Source of the DNA: Flavobacteriales bacterium UBA7666
GTDB taxonomy: Bacteria > Bacteroidota > Bacteroidia > Flavobacteriales_D > Crocinitomicaceae
Length of the DNA stretch: 64,000 bases
Assembly (NCBI GenBank): GCA_002483265.1
Contig: DLHO01000026.1
Span: forward strand, 1-64,000
Direction: 5' to 3'
Below the pieces are notes generated by a model. That model ran no database searches. It saw only the letters and a list, made by a program, of their open reading frames with translations, and had not been told where the DNA came from. Made by a program: the position numbers and the translations under genes. This document shows, one piece after another, positions 42,107 through 49,867 of the stretch (its first letter is position 1; each line of letters opens with the position of its first letter).

Positions 42107-43177
42107 TTAAGATTTTTGCCCTAATCGCTTCATATGTCTGAAGTGAGAAGAAATTGCCTGCCCGGTGCTATCGTAAGAATAATAAGTCACGCCAAATTCG
42201 GCACAGGTCTTTGCTACGATCTTTTGGATCTCCGGATAATGAACATGAGAAATACGCGGGAACAAATGGTGTTCCACCTGAAAGTTCAATCCGCCTACTA
42301 ACCAGCTTACTACTTTGCTATCAACCGCAAAATCACTTGTAGTAGCTAACTGATGAACAGCCCATTCATTTTCAACCATCAAAGATTCACCTTCAGCATG
42401 TTCAAACTCCACATTTTCTACTACGTGAGCTAATTGGAATACAAAAGACATGGTCAAGCCAAGCATCATGTGCATGAAAGTGAACCCAAGAATAGTCCAG
42501 CCGATTCCCCAAATAAATGAAGGAAGAACCAAATACAAACCGAAGTAAATGATACGTGTTGTCCAGAACATAACATGATCAATCGGTTTCATTTTACCAA
42601 TTTCAACATTGAAACGTGAACCCATAATGTAATCTTGGAAATCTTTTACCAAAACCCAGTAAATAGTAGAAATACCATATAGGAACGGCAAATAAATATG
42701 CTGAAAACGATGTGCTTTATAACGAGGTTGTGTTTCGCTCATGCGCAAAAAAGGAGTCTTTGAAATGTCATCGTCAATTCCGTCGATGTTGGTGTAAGTA
42801 TGGTGTACTAAATTGTGTTTTTGTTTCCACATGAAAGCATCACTTCCCAAAGCATTCATGGACAAGCCAAAGAAATAATTGACATTTTTGTTGCCTGAGA
42901 AAGCTTCGTGGTTCGCATCGTGCATGATATTGAAACCAACCAATGCCTGAACAAATCCCAATAGGGCGGATAAAAGCAGTGCAACATATCCCGGAATAGG
43001 TAACAACATGATCGACAGATAAATCGCGATGTAGGTTGTAATGATAATAACTGCCTTTAAATACAATTTCCAATTCCCGGAAGTTTCCAGTTTATTTTCA
43101 TCAAAATAATTCTGAACCGATTTTCTCAGTGTGGAGAAGAATTCGCTCTGCGGCTTCGAAAACTGAACTTTTTTCAA
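42107..43177 (-). CDS. Membrane fatty acid (acyl-lipid/acyl-CoA) desaturase
   Basis: Di-iron integral membrane desaturase. Three histidine boxes are present: HDANHE, HNLVHH and QVEHHLFP, the last with Gln in place of the first His, as in front-end desaturases. Four membrane segments flank them. I set the start at TTG 43177 (356 aa), since a TAACTTTG -7 box at 43201-43208 lies within the longer open frame and would initiate downstream of it; no in-frame ATG is nearby. It lacks a cytochrome b5 domain, so it needs an external electron donor. Position of the introduced double bond unknown. Confidence 0.85.
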   Translation of the reverse strand: MKKVQFSKPQSEFFSTLRKSVQNYFDENKLETSGNWKLYLKAVIIITTYIAIYLSIMLLPIPGYVALLLSALLGFVQALVGFNIMHDANHEAFSGNKNVNYFFGLSMNALGSDAFMWKQKHNLVHHTYTNIDGIDDDISKTPFLRMSETQPRYKAHRFQHIYLPFLYGISTIYWVLVKDFQDYIMGSRFNVEIGKMKPIDHVMFWTTRIIYFGLYLVLPSFIWGIGWTILGFTFMHMMLGLTMSFVFQLAHVVENVEFEHAEGESLMVENEWAVHQLATTSDFAVDSKVVSWLVGGLNFQVEHHLFPRISHVHYPEIQKIVAKTCAEFGVTYYSYDSTGQAISSHFRHMKRLGQKS

Positions 43178-43200
43178 GTGTTTTGTATTTGAATGTATTA

Positions 43201-43208
43201 CAAAGTTA
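43201..43208 (-). promoter_or_regulatory. -7 box TAACTTTG for the desaturase gene
   Basis: An exact consensus match on the minus strand 23 nt upstream of TTG 43177; it decides against a longer N-terminus. Confidence 0.5.
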
Positions 43209-43335
43209 AGAAATAAAAGTGTTCGTTTTTGATAAATCCGCAGACGGTCTGACACTCATAACTGATGAATGCAGGATGAATCAAAATGAAAGGATTGGAA
43301 ACCTTTATAAATGTTAAGAATTAGTACAATCATCG

Positions 43336-43379
43336 CTATATCTATGCTTTATCCATGCCTTATCCATGGGGTATCCATA
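43336..43379. promoter_or_regulatory. Four-copy 11-bp direct-repeat array
   Basis: Consecutive units CTATATCTATG, CTTTATCCATG, CCTTATCCATG and GGGTATCCATA share a TATCCATG core at exact 11-bp steps, one helical turn. The array is ~128 bp upstream of the desaturase -7 box and ~91 bp upstream of the rocD -7 box. Phased direct repeats of this spacing are typical of OmpR/PhoB-type regulator sites. Confidence 0.55.
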
Positions 43380-43469
43380 CTTTAACTTCGGAACAAACAT
43401 TCTTGCTTCAAGCGAAAGGTGATTGTCATTATACGCGTATTCTCCTTTTTTTTAACCTGAATATTTATT

Positions 43470-43477
43470 TATCTTTG
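43470..43477 (+). promoter_or_regulatory. -7 box TATCTTTG for rocD
   Basis: An exact consensus match about 93 nt before ATG 43571, leaving a long leader that contains two tiny ORFs. Confidence 0.55.
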
Positions 43478-43489
43478 TATTTCCCAAGG

Positions 43490-43528
43490 ATGATTTCTCT
43501 CCTGCGACTGCAAATGAGGAAAGGATGA
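43490..43528 (+). CDS. Leader ORF 1 (12 codons) in the rocD leader
   Basis: ATG ATT TCT CTC ... reads MISLLRLQMRKG and stops at TGA 43526-43528. It contains two Arg codons and one Lys codon. It begins about 6-13 nt after the likely transcription start. Its stop overlaps the ATG of leader ORF 2 (ATGA). It belongs to a direct repeat with ORF 2. Coding is a hypothesis; no ribosome-binding site is evident. Confidence 0.35.
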   Translation: MISLLRLQMRKG

Positions 43529-43548
43529 TTGCTCTCCGTGACGAGTGA
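43525..43548 (+). CDS. Leader ORF 2 (7 codons) in the rocD leader
   Basis: ATG ATT GCT CTC CGT GAC GAG TGA reads MIALRDE. Its first 13 bases repeat those of ORF 1 (ATGATTNCTCTCC) at a 35-bp offset. It ends 22 bp before the rocD ATG. Possible translational coupling or attenuation device; unproven. Confidence 0.3.
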   Translation: MIALRDE

Positions 43549-43570
43549 AGTAGCTTAAAAAAGAAGTATT

Positions 43571-44812
43571 ATGGTAACATTAGACAAATTGTCATCGGAA
43601 GAAATGATGCAATTAGAAGATCGTTATGGAGCGCACAATTATCATCCGCTTCCAGTCGTTCTTGCAAAAGGAGAAGGAGTTTATGTTTGGGACGTAGAAG
43701 GAAAAAAGTATTTTGACTTTCTATCTGCTTACTCAGCTGTAAATCAAGGACATTGTCATCCGAAAATTGTAAAAGCACTAACAGATCAGGCACAAACGCT
43801 GACCTTAACTTCCCGTGCTTTCTATAATGACACATTGGGTGTTTACGAGAAATTTGTGAGCGAGTATTTTGGTTTTGACAAAGTACTTCCAATGAATACG
43901 GGTGCCGAGGCAGTAGAAACAGCCATTAAATTAGCTCGTAAATGGGGTTATGAGAAGAAGGGTGTTGCAGAAAACCAGGCACAGATTATTGTGTGTGAAC
44001 AAAACTTCCACGGAAGAACAACCACCATTATTTCATTCTCCAGCGATCCGGATGCAAATACGAACTTCGGGCCGTTTACTCCCGGATTTAGACGCATTCC
44101 TTATAATGATTTAGATGCCTTAGCTGAAGCAGCAAAACAACCGAATGTAATCGGTTTCCTAGTGGAACCAATTCAGGGGGAAGCAGGAGTATACGTTCCG
44201 GATGATGGTTATTTAGCCGGAGCAAAAGAGTTGTGTTCCAAAAACAACATTTTGTTTATTGCCGATGAAGTTCAGACAGGAATTGCACGCACCGGAAAAT
44301 TATTAGCAGTGGATCATGAAAATGTGAAGCCGGATATTTTAATTCTTGGAAAAGCAATTTCAGGTGGTGTTTATCCTGTTTCTGCAGTTTTTGCAAACGA
44401 TGATATCATGATGGTGATCAAGCCTGGACAACACGGTTCTACTTTCGGAGGGAATCCTTTGGCTGCTAAGGTTGCTATTGCTGCTTTGGAAGTAGTTACT
44501 GACGAAAATTTGGCTGAGAATTCTGAAAGATTGGGGAAACTATTCCGTGCAGAGATGAACCGCATTATCGAAAAAACGGATTTGATTCTAAAAGTTCGTG
44601 GAAAAGGATTGTTGAATGCAATCATTGTAAACGATACGGAAGACAGCAAAACAGCCTGGAACTTGTGTGTTGAGTTGAAAAATAACGGTTTGTTGGCTAA
44701 ACCAACTCATGGAAATATCATTCGTTTTGCACCACCTTTGGTTATGACAGAAGCGCAATTGATGGAATGTGTTGCCATCATTGAGAAAACGATCATGGAA
44801 TTTAAGAAGTAA
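43571..44812 (+). CDS. rocD: Ornithine--oxo-acid aminotransferase
   Basis: PLP-dependent transfer of the delta-amino group of ornithine to 2-oxoglutarate, giving glutamate semialdehyde, in arginine and ornithine breakdown. Class-III aminotransferase blocks: VYVWDVEGKKYFDFLSAYSAVNQGHCHP, MNTGAEAVETAIKLARKWGY, FHGRTTTIISFS, EPIQGEAGVYVPDDGYL, FIADEVQTGIARTGK and ILGKAISGGVYPVSAV with the PLP-binding Lys. The N-terminus DRYGAHNYHPLPVVLAKGEGV is typical of ornithine transaminase. 413 aa. Its 93-nt leader holds two tiny ORFs; a terminator follows at 44835. Confidence 0.95.
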   Translation: MVTLDKLSSEEMMQLEDRYGAHNYHPLPVVLAKGEGVYVWDVEGKKYFDFLSAYSAVNQGHCHPKIVKALTDQAQTLTLTSRAFYNDTLGVYEKFVSEYFGFDKVLPMNTGAEAVETAIKLARKWGYEKKGVAENQAQIIVCEQNFHGRTTTIISFSSDPDANTNFGPFTPGFRRIPYNDLDALAEAAKQPNVIGFLVEPIQGEAGVYVPDDGYLAGAKELCSKNNILFIADEVQTGIARTGKLLAVDHENVKPDILILGKAISGGVYPVSAVFANDDIMMVIKPGQHGSTFGGNPLAAKVAIAALEVVTDENLAENSERLGKLFRAEMNRIIEKTDLILKVRGKGLLNAIIVNDTEDSKTAWNLCVELKNNGLLAKPTHGNIIRFAPPLVMTEAQLMECVAIIEKTIMEFKK

Positions 44813-44834
44813 TTAAAGAAACAATAATAGTAAG

Positions 44835-44869
44835 AACCTATTTGCCAAGGCAGATAGGTTTTTCTTTTT
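44835..44869 (+). terminator. Rho-independent terminator of rocD
   Basis: AACCTATTTGCC/GGCAGATAGGTT stem (one G-U pair) followed by TTTCTTTTT. Confidence 0.85.
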
Positions 44870-44921
44870 GAATCAAACCGGAAAAGTGTATTTTAACCGT
44901 TAGAAACCAAAGATAACAACT

Positions 44922-45857
44922 ATGAAATTGAACCTGAAAACGATTCTATTTATCTTTCTGACCGGATGGGTAGGGTCAAGTGTGACGCAAGCACAAACCG
45001 TTCAACTGGTTCCCGATTCCTGCACATTTTGTTTGTTTTTAGCTTCAACCGGTGGAAACGATTGGTATCAAAGTGGGTATGACATTTCTCCTAATGAAGA
45101 CACCTTAGTGCTAGGAAATAATTATATCCGTGTCCATTCAGGTTTTACTTCCAGACAACCCTTTGCAATTCGTCAGGTAGGAAATAAATTAATGGGAGTG
45201 GTTGCTGATTCCTTATCCGAATACCTGTTGATGGATTTTGATGCAAATACCACTGATACAATCCATAACTTATATTCGGAAGGTATTTTCTATGATGCGG
45301 TGGTATTGAGTAAAGATTCTGTATTAGTGAATAATGGAGTTTATCATCATTTCATGCAATTGAATGGAATCGGTCATTATACACAATTTGGATATATTCC
45401 TGGCAACTGGGATTTTGTCTGGAATGAGCGCGGGTTGTGTGCTGTGAATACGGGTGTTTGGGATTTGGGAGGTGTCTTATATAATATTCCTACGGATTTC
45501 TATGTCATTTCAGCAGTTTATGCATTTCCGGAATTTTGCACCACAGACCCCATTTACAACAACCCGGTATTTGTGACTTGTGACAATTGTTATGCTCAGA
45601 CAAATGGGGTGGATGAACTTATTTCTGGGAGGTTAGAACTGGTTCCCAATCCTGCGGTAAATGAAATCAGTGTTCGATTAGAAGATTCGTTTATCAGAAA
45701 ACTAAGCGTTTATGATATTCATGGAATACAAGTCATGGAACAAGCATCCTTCTCAAAGGAACTGATAATTCAGGTTTCCGAATTAACGCCAGGACTTTAT
45801 TTTTTAAGTTTGGATACGGATGAAGGGAAGGTTTTATCCAGATTCATTAAGATTTGA
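44922..45857 (+). CDS. T9SS-exported protein of unknown function (311 aa)
   Basis: A signal peptide (about residues 1-24, TQA-Q) is followed by a beta-rich ectodomain with several Cys (DSCTFCLFLAS, FCTTDP, CDNCYAQ). The C-terminal ~75 residues (ELVPNPAVNEISVRLEDSF...LSVYDIHGIQVM...GLYFLSLDTDEGKVLSRFIKI) form a type A T9SS sorting domain. I recognise no enzymatic motif. It lies alone between the rocD terminator and lemA. Confidence 0.8.
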   Translation: MKLNLKTILFIFLTGWVGSSVTQAQTVQLVPDSCTFCLFLASTGGNDWYQSGYDISPNEDTLVLGNNYIRVHSGFTSRQPFAIRQVGNKLMGVVADSLSEYLLMDFDANTTDTIHNLYSEGIFYDAVVLSKDSVLVNNGVYHHFMQLNGIGHYTQFGYIPGNWDFVWNERGLCAVNTGVWDLGGVLYNIPTDFYVISAVYAFPEFCTTDPIYNNPVFVTCDNCYAQTNGVDELISGRLELVPNPAVNEISVRLEDSFIRKLSVYDIHGIQVMEQASFSKELIIQVSELTPGLYFLSLDTDEGKVLSRFIKI

Positions 45858-45943
45858 GAAGCTGATTTCGTTCAGGTAGAGCAATTAAACCTAAAAAAAT
45901 GAAAATCGTAGTGACTTTCTGAGTGTTTTTTTTGGAGTCTGAT

Positions 45944-45951
45944 TATCTTCG
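45944..45951 (+). promoter_or_regulatory. -7-like box TATCTTCG for lemA
   Basis: One mismatch from TAnnTTTG, 15 nt before ATG 45967; same TTCG variant as seen before corA. Confidence 0.35.
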
Positions 45952-45966
45952 GCAAAAAATACCTCT

Positions 45967-46485
45967 ATGCTATTGATTCTAATTATTTCCCTGTCTGTTG
46001 CGATTCTTGTTCCCATTATTACTATTATCGTGATTAAGAACGGATTGGTTGCCAAAGAGAACCAAGTGGAAAATGCCTTTGCATCCGTTGATGTGATGCT
46101 CAAAAAACGGTTTGATCTGATTCCTCAATTGACCTCTTGTGTAAGTGGTTATATGACACATGAAAAGGATTTGTTGGAAAAATTAACCGCTCTAAGATCC
46201 GGATCAAGAGATACAGAAGCATTGGCGCAAAGCAATCATGACTTACAGAATCAATTCAGTCAGTTTTTGATTAAAGCAGAAGCCTATCCCGATTTGAAAG
46301 CAAGTGAGCAATTCATGATGCTTCAGCGAAGTATGAACGAGATGGAAGAGCAATTGGCAGCTTCCAGAAGAACATACAATATGTCCATTGAGATCTTCAA
46401 TAATGCGGTGCTTCAGTTTCCATCGTCTGTTATTGCAAAGCGAAACAACCTGGAGAAGAAAGAATACCTGAAATTCAACGACTAA
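45967..46485 (+). CDS. LemA-family protein
   Basis: A single N-terminal transmembrane helix (residues 1-22) followed by the conserved KENQVENAFASVDVMLKKRFDLIPQLTSCVSGYMTHEKDLLEKLTALRSG, the LemA hallmark, and a helical C-terminus (YNMSIEIFNNAVLQFPSSVIAKRNN). 172 aa is typical. LemA proteins are membrane-tethered helical proteins of uncertain role, often beside membrane or DUF3137 partners, as here: the DUF3137 gene follows after 3 bp, so the two form an operon. Confidence 0.92.
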   Translation: MLLILIISLSVAILVPIITIIVIKNGLVAKENQVENAFASVDVMLKKRFDLIPQLTSCVSGYMTHEKDLLEKLTALRSGSRDTEALAQSNHDLQNQFSQFLIKAEAYPDLKASEQFMMLQRSMNEMEEQLAASRRTYNMSIEIFNNAVLQFPSSVIAKRNNLEKKEYLKFND

Positions 46486-46488
46486 GGC

Positions 46489-47469
46489 ATGGAAATCAAT
46501 TTTGCACAACTTCAGGCAGACCTAATCGCCGGAGATTTGGGGGCTCTTGAAGCCGAAAGAAAAGCGTTCACGAAGAAATTTTGGAAGCGTTTTTTTATTT
46601 GTTTGGCTCTTTTTGTTGGAATTCCTTTAACGATTTACATCGTAAACCCGGATTCCATGATTGTAGCATTGATTGCGGCCGGTGTAATCCTGATCGCTTC
46701 AGGGATAGTTGTAGGAATAGGCTATAATCGTTTTCATAAACATTTCAAAGAGCAGTTTAAAGGGAAGGTAATTCCTGCTGTTGTGAAATTCGTGGATGAA
46801 AGACTACACTATGATCCGAACAGAGAATTAATTGATAAGTATACGGAAAGTCACATCTTTACACAGCGATACGACCGTTACAAAGCAGAAGACACCATTT
46901 CAGGAAAGTTTGAAGCTACTGATTTTGCCTTCGGTGAAATCCATACGGAATACAAGACCGTAACAACGAATGGTAAGGGACAACGGCAGGAGCATTGGCA
47001 TACGATTTTCAAAGGAATGCTGTTTGTAAGCGATTTTCACAAAAACTTTCATGGTGAAACCATGATCGATGTGGATACAATGGAACGCTATTTGGGAAAA
47101 TTGGGACGTAAATTCCAACAGTGGAATCCAAGTCGACCAGGGGATTTGGTTAAATTGGAAAATCCTGAATTCGAGAAGAAATTTGCAGTTTACAGCACGG
47201 ATGAACAGGAATGCCGTTATATTCTGACACCTTCCATGATGGAAAGATTGCTGGATATGACCAAACGGATCAATTTCAAGGTGGCAATCTCATTCCGAAA
47301 CAATCAGGTTTATATTGCTGTTTTCAACAACATGGATTTGTTTGAACCATCTGTTTTTGGGAGTTTATTGAAAGAAGAAGACTATCGGATCATCATTAAT
47401 ATGATGAAGCTGATGACAGGTATTATCGAAGATTTGAATCTCAATACACGGATCTGGACTAAAGAATAA
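46489..47469 (+). CDS. DUF3137 membrane protein
   Basis: Two adjacent transmembrane helices near the N-terminus (FFICLALFVGIPLTIYIV and ALIAAGVILIASGIVVGIGY) are followed by a soluble DUF3137 domain with FAFGEIHTEYKT, IFKGMLFVSDFHKNF and VAISFRNNQVYIAVFNN blocks. 326 aa. The pairing with LemA is recurrent in bacteria and suggests a joint membrane-associated role not yet defined. It lies 3 bp downstream of lemA. Confidence 0.88.
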   Translation: MEINFAQLQADLIAGDLGALEAERKAFTKKFWKRFFICLALFVGIPLTIYIVNPDSMIVALIAAGVILIASGIVVGIGYNRFHKHFKEQFKGKVIPAVVKFVDERLHYDPNRELIDKYTESHIFTQRYDRYKAEDTISGKFEATDFAFGEIHTEYKTVTTNGKGQRQEHWHTIFKGMLFVSDFHKNFHGETMIDVDTMERYLGKLGRKFQQWNPSRPGDLVKLENPEFEKKFAVYSTDEQECRYILTPSMMERLLDMTKRINFKVAISFRNNQVYIAVFNNMDLFEPSVFGSLLKEEDYRIIINMMKLMTGIIEDLNLNTRIWTKE

Positions 47470-47533
47470 TCGATTTAGTAAGTATTTAATCGAATTCTAA
47501 CCATCCTTTTCTCATTGAATACAACGCATTAAC

Positions 47534-47541
47534 TATATTTG
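47534..47541 (+). promoter_or_regulatory. -7 box TATATTTG for the phosphohexomutase gene
   Basis: An exact consensus match with TTG at 47515-47517, 16 bp upstream; leaves a ~45-nt leader before TTG 47594. Confidence 0.5.
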
Positions 47542-47593
47542 ACCCCAACATTTGCGCAAAAGCATTGGCGGAGGCACATAAAACAGAATTGAT

Positions 47594-49003
47594 TTGGCAA
47601 CAAAAATAAAATTTGGAACAGATGGTTGGAGAGCAATCATCGCAGATGAATTTACAGTAGAAAACGTAGCGAGAGTTGCATATGCAACAGCGCAATGGTT
47701 AAAAAAATCCGACTGGAATTCGAAAATTGCATTGGGTCACGACTGTAGGTTTGCAGGTGAATTGTTTGCTGAAACTGTTGCTAAAGTGTTATTGCACGAA
47801 GGAATTGAGGTATTGATGTCGAAAGGTTTTGTTTCTACACCAATGATTTCTTTGGCTGCAAATCAATTGGGTTGCGGATTGGGAGTGATTTTAACTGCAA
47901 GCCACAATCCGCCGTCATACAATGGTTACAAGCTGAAAGCACATTATGGAGGTCCTTTAACACCAGAATTGGTACAGGAAATTGAAGATATTATTCCTGA
48001 CTCACTTCCGTTTGACTATGCATCTGTTGATTTAAGTCAATTTGAGAAATCGGGAAAACTGGAAATCGTAGATTTTGAAACACGATACGTTCAGCATATT
48101 GAGAAAAATTTCGACCTGGAAGCCATTCGCAAATCAGGATTGAACCTGGTTTATGATGCTATGTATGGTGCAGGGCAAAACGTGATCAGACGCATTCTAC
48201 CGGATGTTCAGTTACTACATTGCGATTACAATCCATCTTTCCATGGTCAGGCACCGGAACCGATTCAGAAGAATTTACAGGAATTAGAACAATACATCTT
48301 AGCAAAGGGAAATATTCACTGTGCTTTAGCAACAGACGGTGACGCAGACCGAATTGGTTTATATAACGGAAAGGGTGAGTTCATCGATTCGCACCATATT
48401 ATTTTGTTGTTGTTACATTATTTAGTGACAAATAAAGGAATGACAGGAAAAGTAGTTACTGCTTTCAGTACAACTCCGCGTGTGAAAACATTGGCAGAGC
48501 ACTACGGATTAGAATATCAAGTCGTGAAAATCGGATTCAAGTATATTGCCGGAATCATGGTTGACGAAGACGTATTGATCGGTGGAGAAGAATCTGGAGG
48601 AATCGCTGTAAAAGGTCACATTCCGGAGCGTGATGGAATTTGGATGGGCTTGATTATCTGGGAATACATGGCGAAATCAGGTAAAACACTGGATCAATTG
48701 ATCGACGAAGTTTACGAAATCGTTGGTGCATTTAAGTTTGAGCGAAATGATTTACATATTACAGAAGACATGAAGCAGGCAATCGTTGCGAAGTGCAGTA
48801 ATAATGAATACAAAGCATTCGGAAAATACCATGTAGCAGAAGTTGGAACGATTGATGGATGGAAATTCTTCTTTGACGCCAATCGCTGGATGATGATTCG
48901 TGCATCCGGAACAGAGCCTGTTTTGAGGACCTATGCCGAAGCTCCGACATTGGAAGAAGTAAGGGAGATTTTGAAGATAACCGAACAAACAATATGTAAT
49001 TAA
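47594..49003 (+). CDS. Phosphoglucomutase/phosphomannomutase-family protein
   Basis: Phosphohexomutase superfamily, 469 aa with a TTG start (MATKIKFGTDGWRAIIADEF). Catalytic Ser103 lies in LTASHNPPSYNGYK; the metal loop is TDGDADRIG; the sugar loop is GGEESGG, typical of phosphoglucomutase-type members and distinct from the glmM-like gene at 18319; the phosphate loop is RASGTEPVLRTY. Most likely interconverts glucose-1- and glucose-6-phosphate, perhaps mannose forms too. Its stop codon lies within a perfect palindromic terminator. Confidence 0.88.
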   Translation: MATKIKFGTDGWRAIIADEFTVENVARVAYATAQWLKKSDWNSKIALGHDCRFAGELFAETVAKVLLHEGIEVLMSKGFVSTPMISLAANQLGCGLGVILTASHNPPSYNGYKLKAHYGGPLTPELVQEIEDIIPDSLPFDYASVDLSQFEKSGKLEIVDFETRYVQHIEKNFDLEAIRKSGLNLVYDAMYGAGQNVIRRILPDVQLLHCDYNPSFHGQAPEPIQKNLQELEQYILAKGNIHCALATDGDADRIGLYNGKGEFIDSHHIILLLLHYLVTNKGMTGKVVTAFSTTPRVKTLAEHYGLEYQVVKIGFKYIAGIMVDEDVLIGGEESGGIAVKGHIPERDGIWMGLIIWEYMAKSGKTLDQLIDEVYEIVGAFKFERNDLHITEDMKQAIVAKCSNNEYKAFGKYHVAEVGTIDGWKFFFDANRWMMIRASGTEPVLRTYAEAPTLEEVREILKITEQTICN

Positions 49004-49041
49004 AAGAAAAACGTCAGCCTAGGCTGACGTTTTTCTTTTAA
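49000..49041. terminator. Perfect 42-bp palindromic bidirectional terminator
   Basis: Two 21-bp arms meet without a loop gap at 49020/49021 (core AACGTCAGCCTAGGCTGACG) and end in A/T tracts that serve as U-runs in both directions. The TAA stop of the mutase (49001-49003) and the TAA of the converging gene (49038-49040) lie at mirror-image positions in the arms. Confidence 0.92.
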
Positions 49042-49589
49042 TGTCTGTGTCCTTTTCCATGACCATGACCATGGCCATTCCCGTGACCATGTCCGTGATT
49101 ATGCGGAGGTCCATGATGAGGTCGTTCTTTTACAACGATAACGCGTTCTTCCACATAAACAGGTTGCGGTTCTGAATTAATTTCCAGGTGAAAACTCACA
49201 TTTGGTTTAGGTCTGCTTTCAACCCGAACTCTTGCTTGTTGGTGAGGAGCAGGTTTCACGACCCGGTATTCATGATAAGTTCTTCTATGCTCCACATTGT
49301 AATAGTAAGGACGGTTTGAAGCTATCAATAACTCAAATCGCGGAGAGTTGGAATAAGCTACAGAAACGAATCCGCCCGTTGGATGAGGTACAGGCTTCCA
49401 ATAAGTCCGTTCCCAAACAAAATAAACGTTGTCTGCAGGATCGTAATAAACATTCTGTCTTGGATAGTAATAATACTTGTGTTTTTTTGGAGGATGTGGT
49501 GAGTGCGGACGTGCATATAAATTCCCTGTGATACTCAGCACAAAACACAGCATAAACATGCGTGCGATAAATCTCATTGAATTTTTCAT
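49038..49589 (-). CDS. Exported protein with His/Gly-rich C-terminal tail
   Basis: From ATG 49589 it has a signal peptide (about 25 residues, ending YA-R) and a His/Tyr/Pro-rich body (KYYYYPRQNVYYDPADNVYFVW...PVPHPTGG). The last ~20 residues are alternating His-Gly with Asn and Lys, a likely metal-binding tail. The coding DNA for the tail is a GGNCATGACC-like microrepeat. I recognise no family. It is convergent with the mutase gene and shares its terminator. Confidence 0.72.
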   Translation of the reverse strand: MKNSMRFIARMFMLCFVLSITGNLYARPHSPHPPKKHKYYYYPRQNVYYDPADNVYFVWERTYWKPVPHPTGGFVSVAYSNSPRFELLIASNRPYYYNVEHRRTYHEYRVVKPAPHQQARVRVESRPKPNVSFHLEINSEPQPVYVEERVIVVKERPHHGPPHNHGHGHGNGHGHGHGKGHRH

Positions 49590-49793
49590 GACTTCAGTGT
49601 TTTTGATTTGTGGAATCATCGATTCAATATACTTGCCATTTTTTGAGAAATAGCTGAAAAGAATGCTTTTCTATTGGAAAGCAAGGCATTTTCAGGAGTA
49701 GTAAATTGCCAGGTGATGTTTTCAAATTGAATCCTCCTTCCAAATCGAATGTTTTATTTTCAAAATGAAAACTGTTTTTCTTCAAATGGGTGC

Positions 49794-49828
49794 AATTCGG
49801 CATTCGCAATTCGCAATTCGTAATTTCA
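49794..49828. repeat. Heptamer array AATTCGN
   Basis: Five 7-bp units: AATTCGG, CATTCGC, AATTCGC, AATTCGT, AATTTCA, directly upstream of the aroC -7 box. Related arrays lie at 34498 and 60975. Confidence 0.7.
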
Positions 49829-49834
49829 ATTGAT

Positions 49835-49842
49835 TACTTTTG
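49835..49842 (+). promoter_or_regulatory. -7 box TACTTTTG for aroC
   Basis: An exact consensus match 25 nt before ATG 49868. Confidence 0.5.
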
Positions 49843-49867
49843 GATAGCTCATTTGGAATGATAAATT

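Noticed and set aside
43486..43570. Guanidine-II or other known riboswitch before rocD
   Set aside because: ACGA occurs once but the paired ACGR-loop hairpins needed for guanidine-II are not formed; no other known aptamer consensus fits.
49040..49100. Microsatellite-like CCATGACC repeats as an independent repeat element
   Set aside because: They are the coding sequence for the His-Gly tail of the minus-strand protein.
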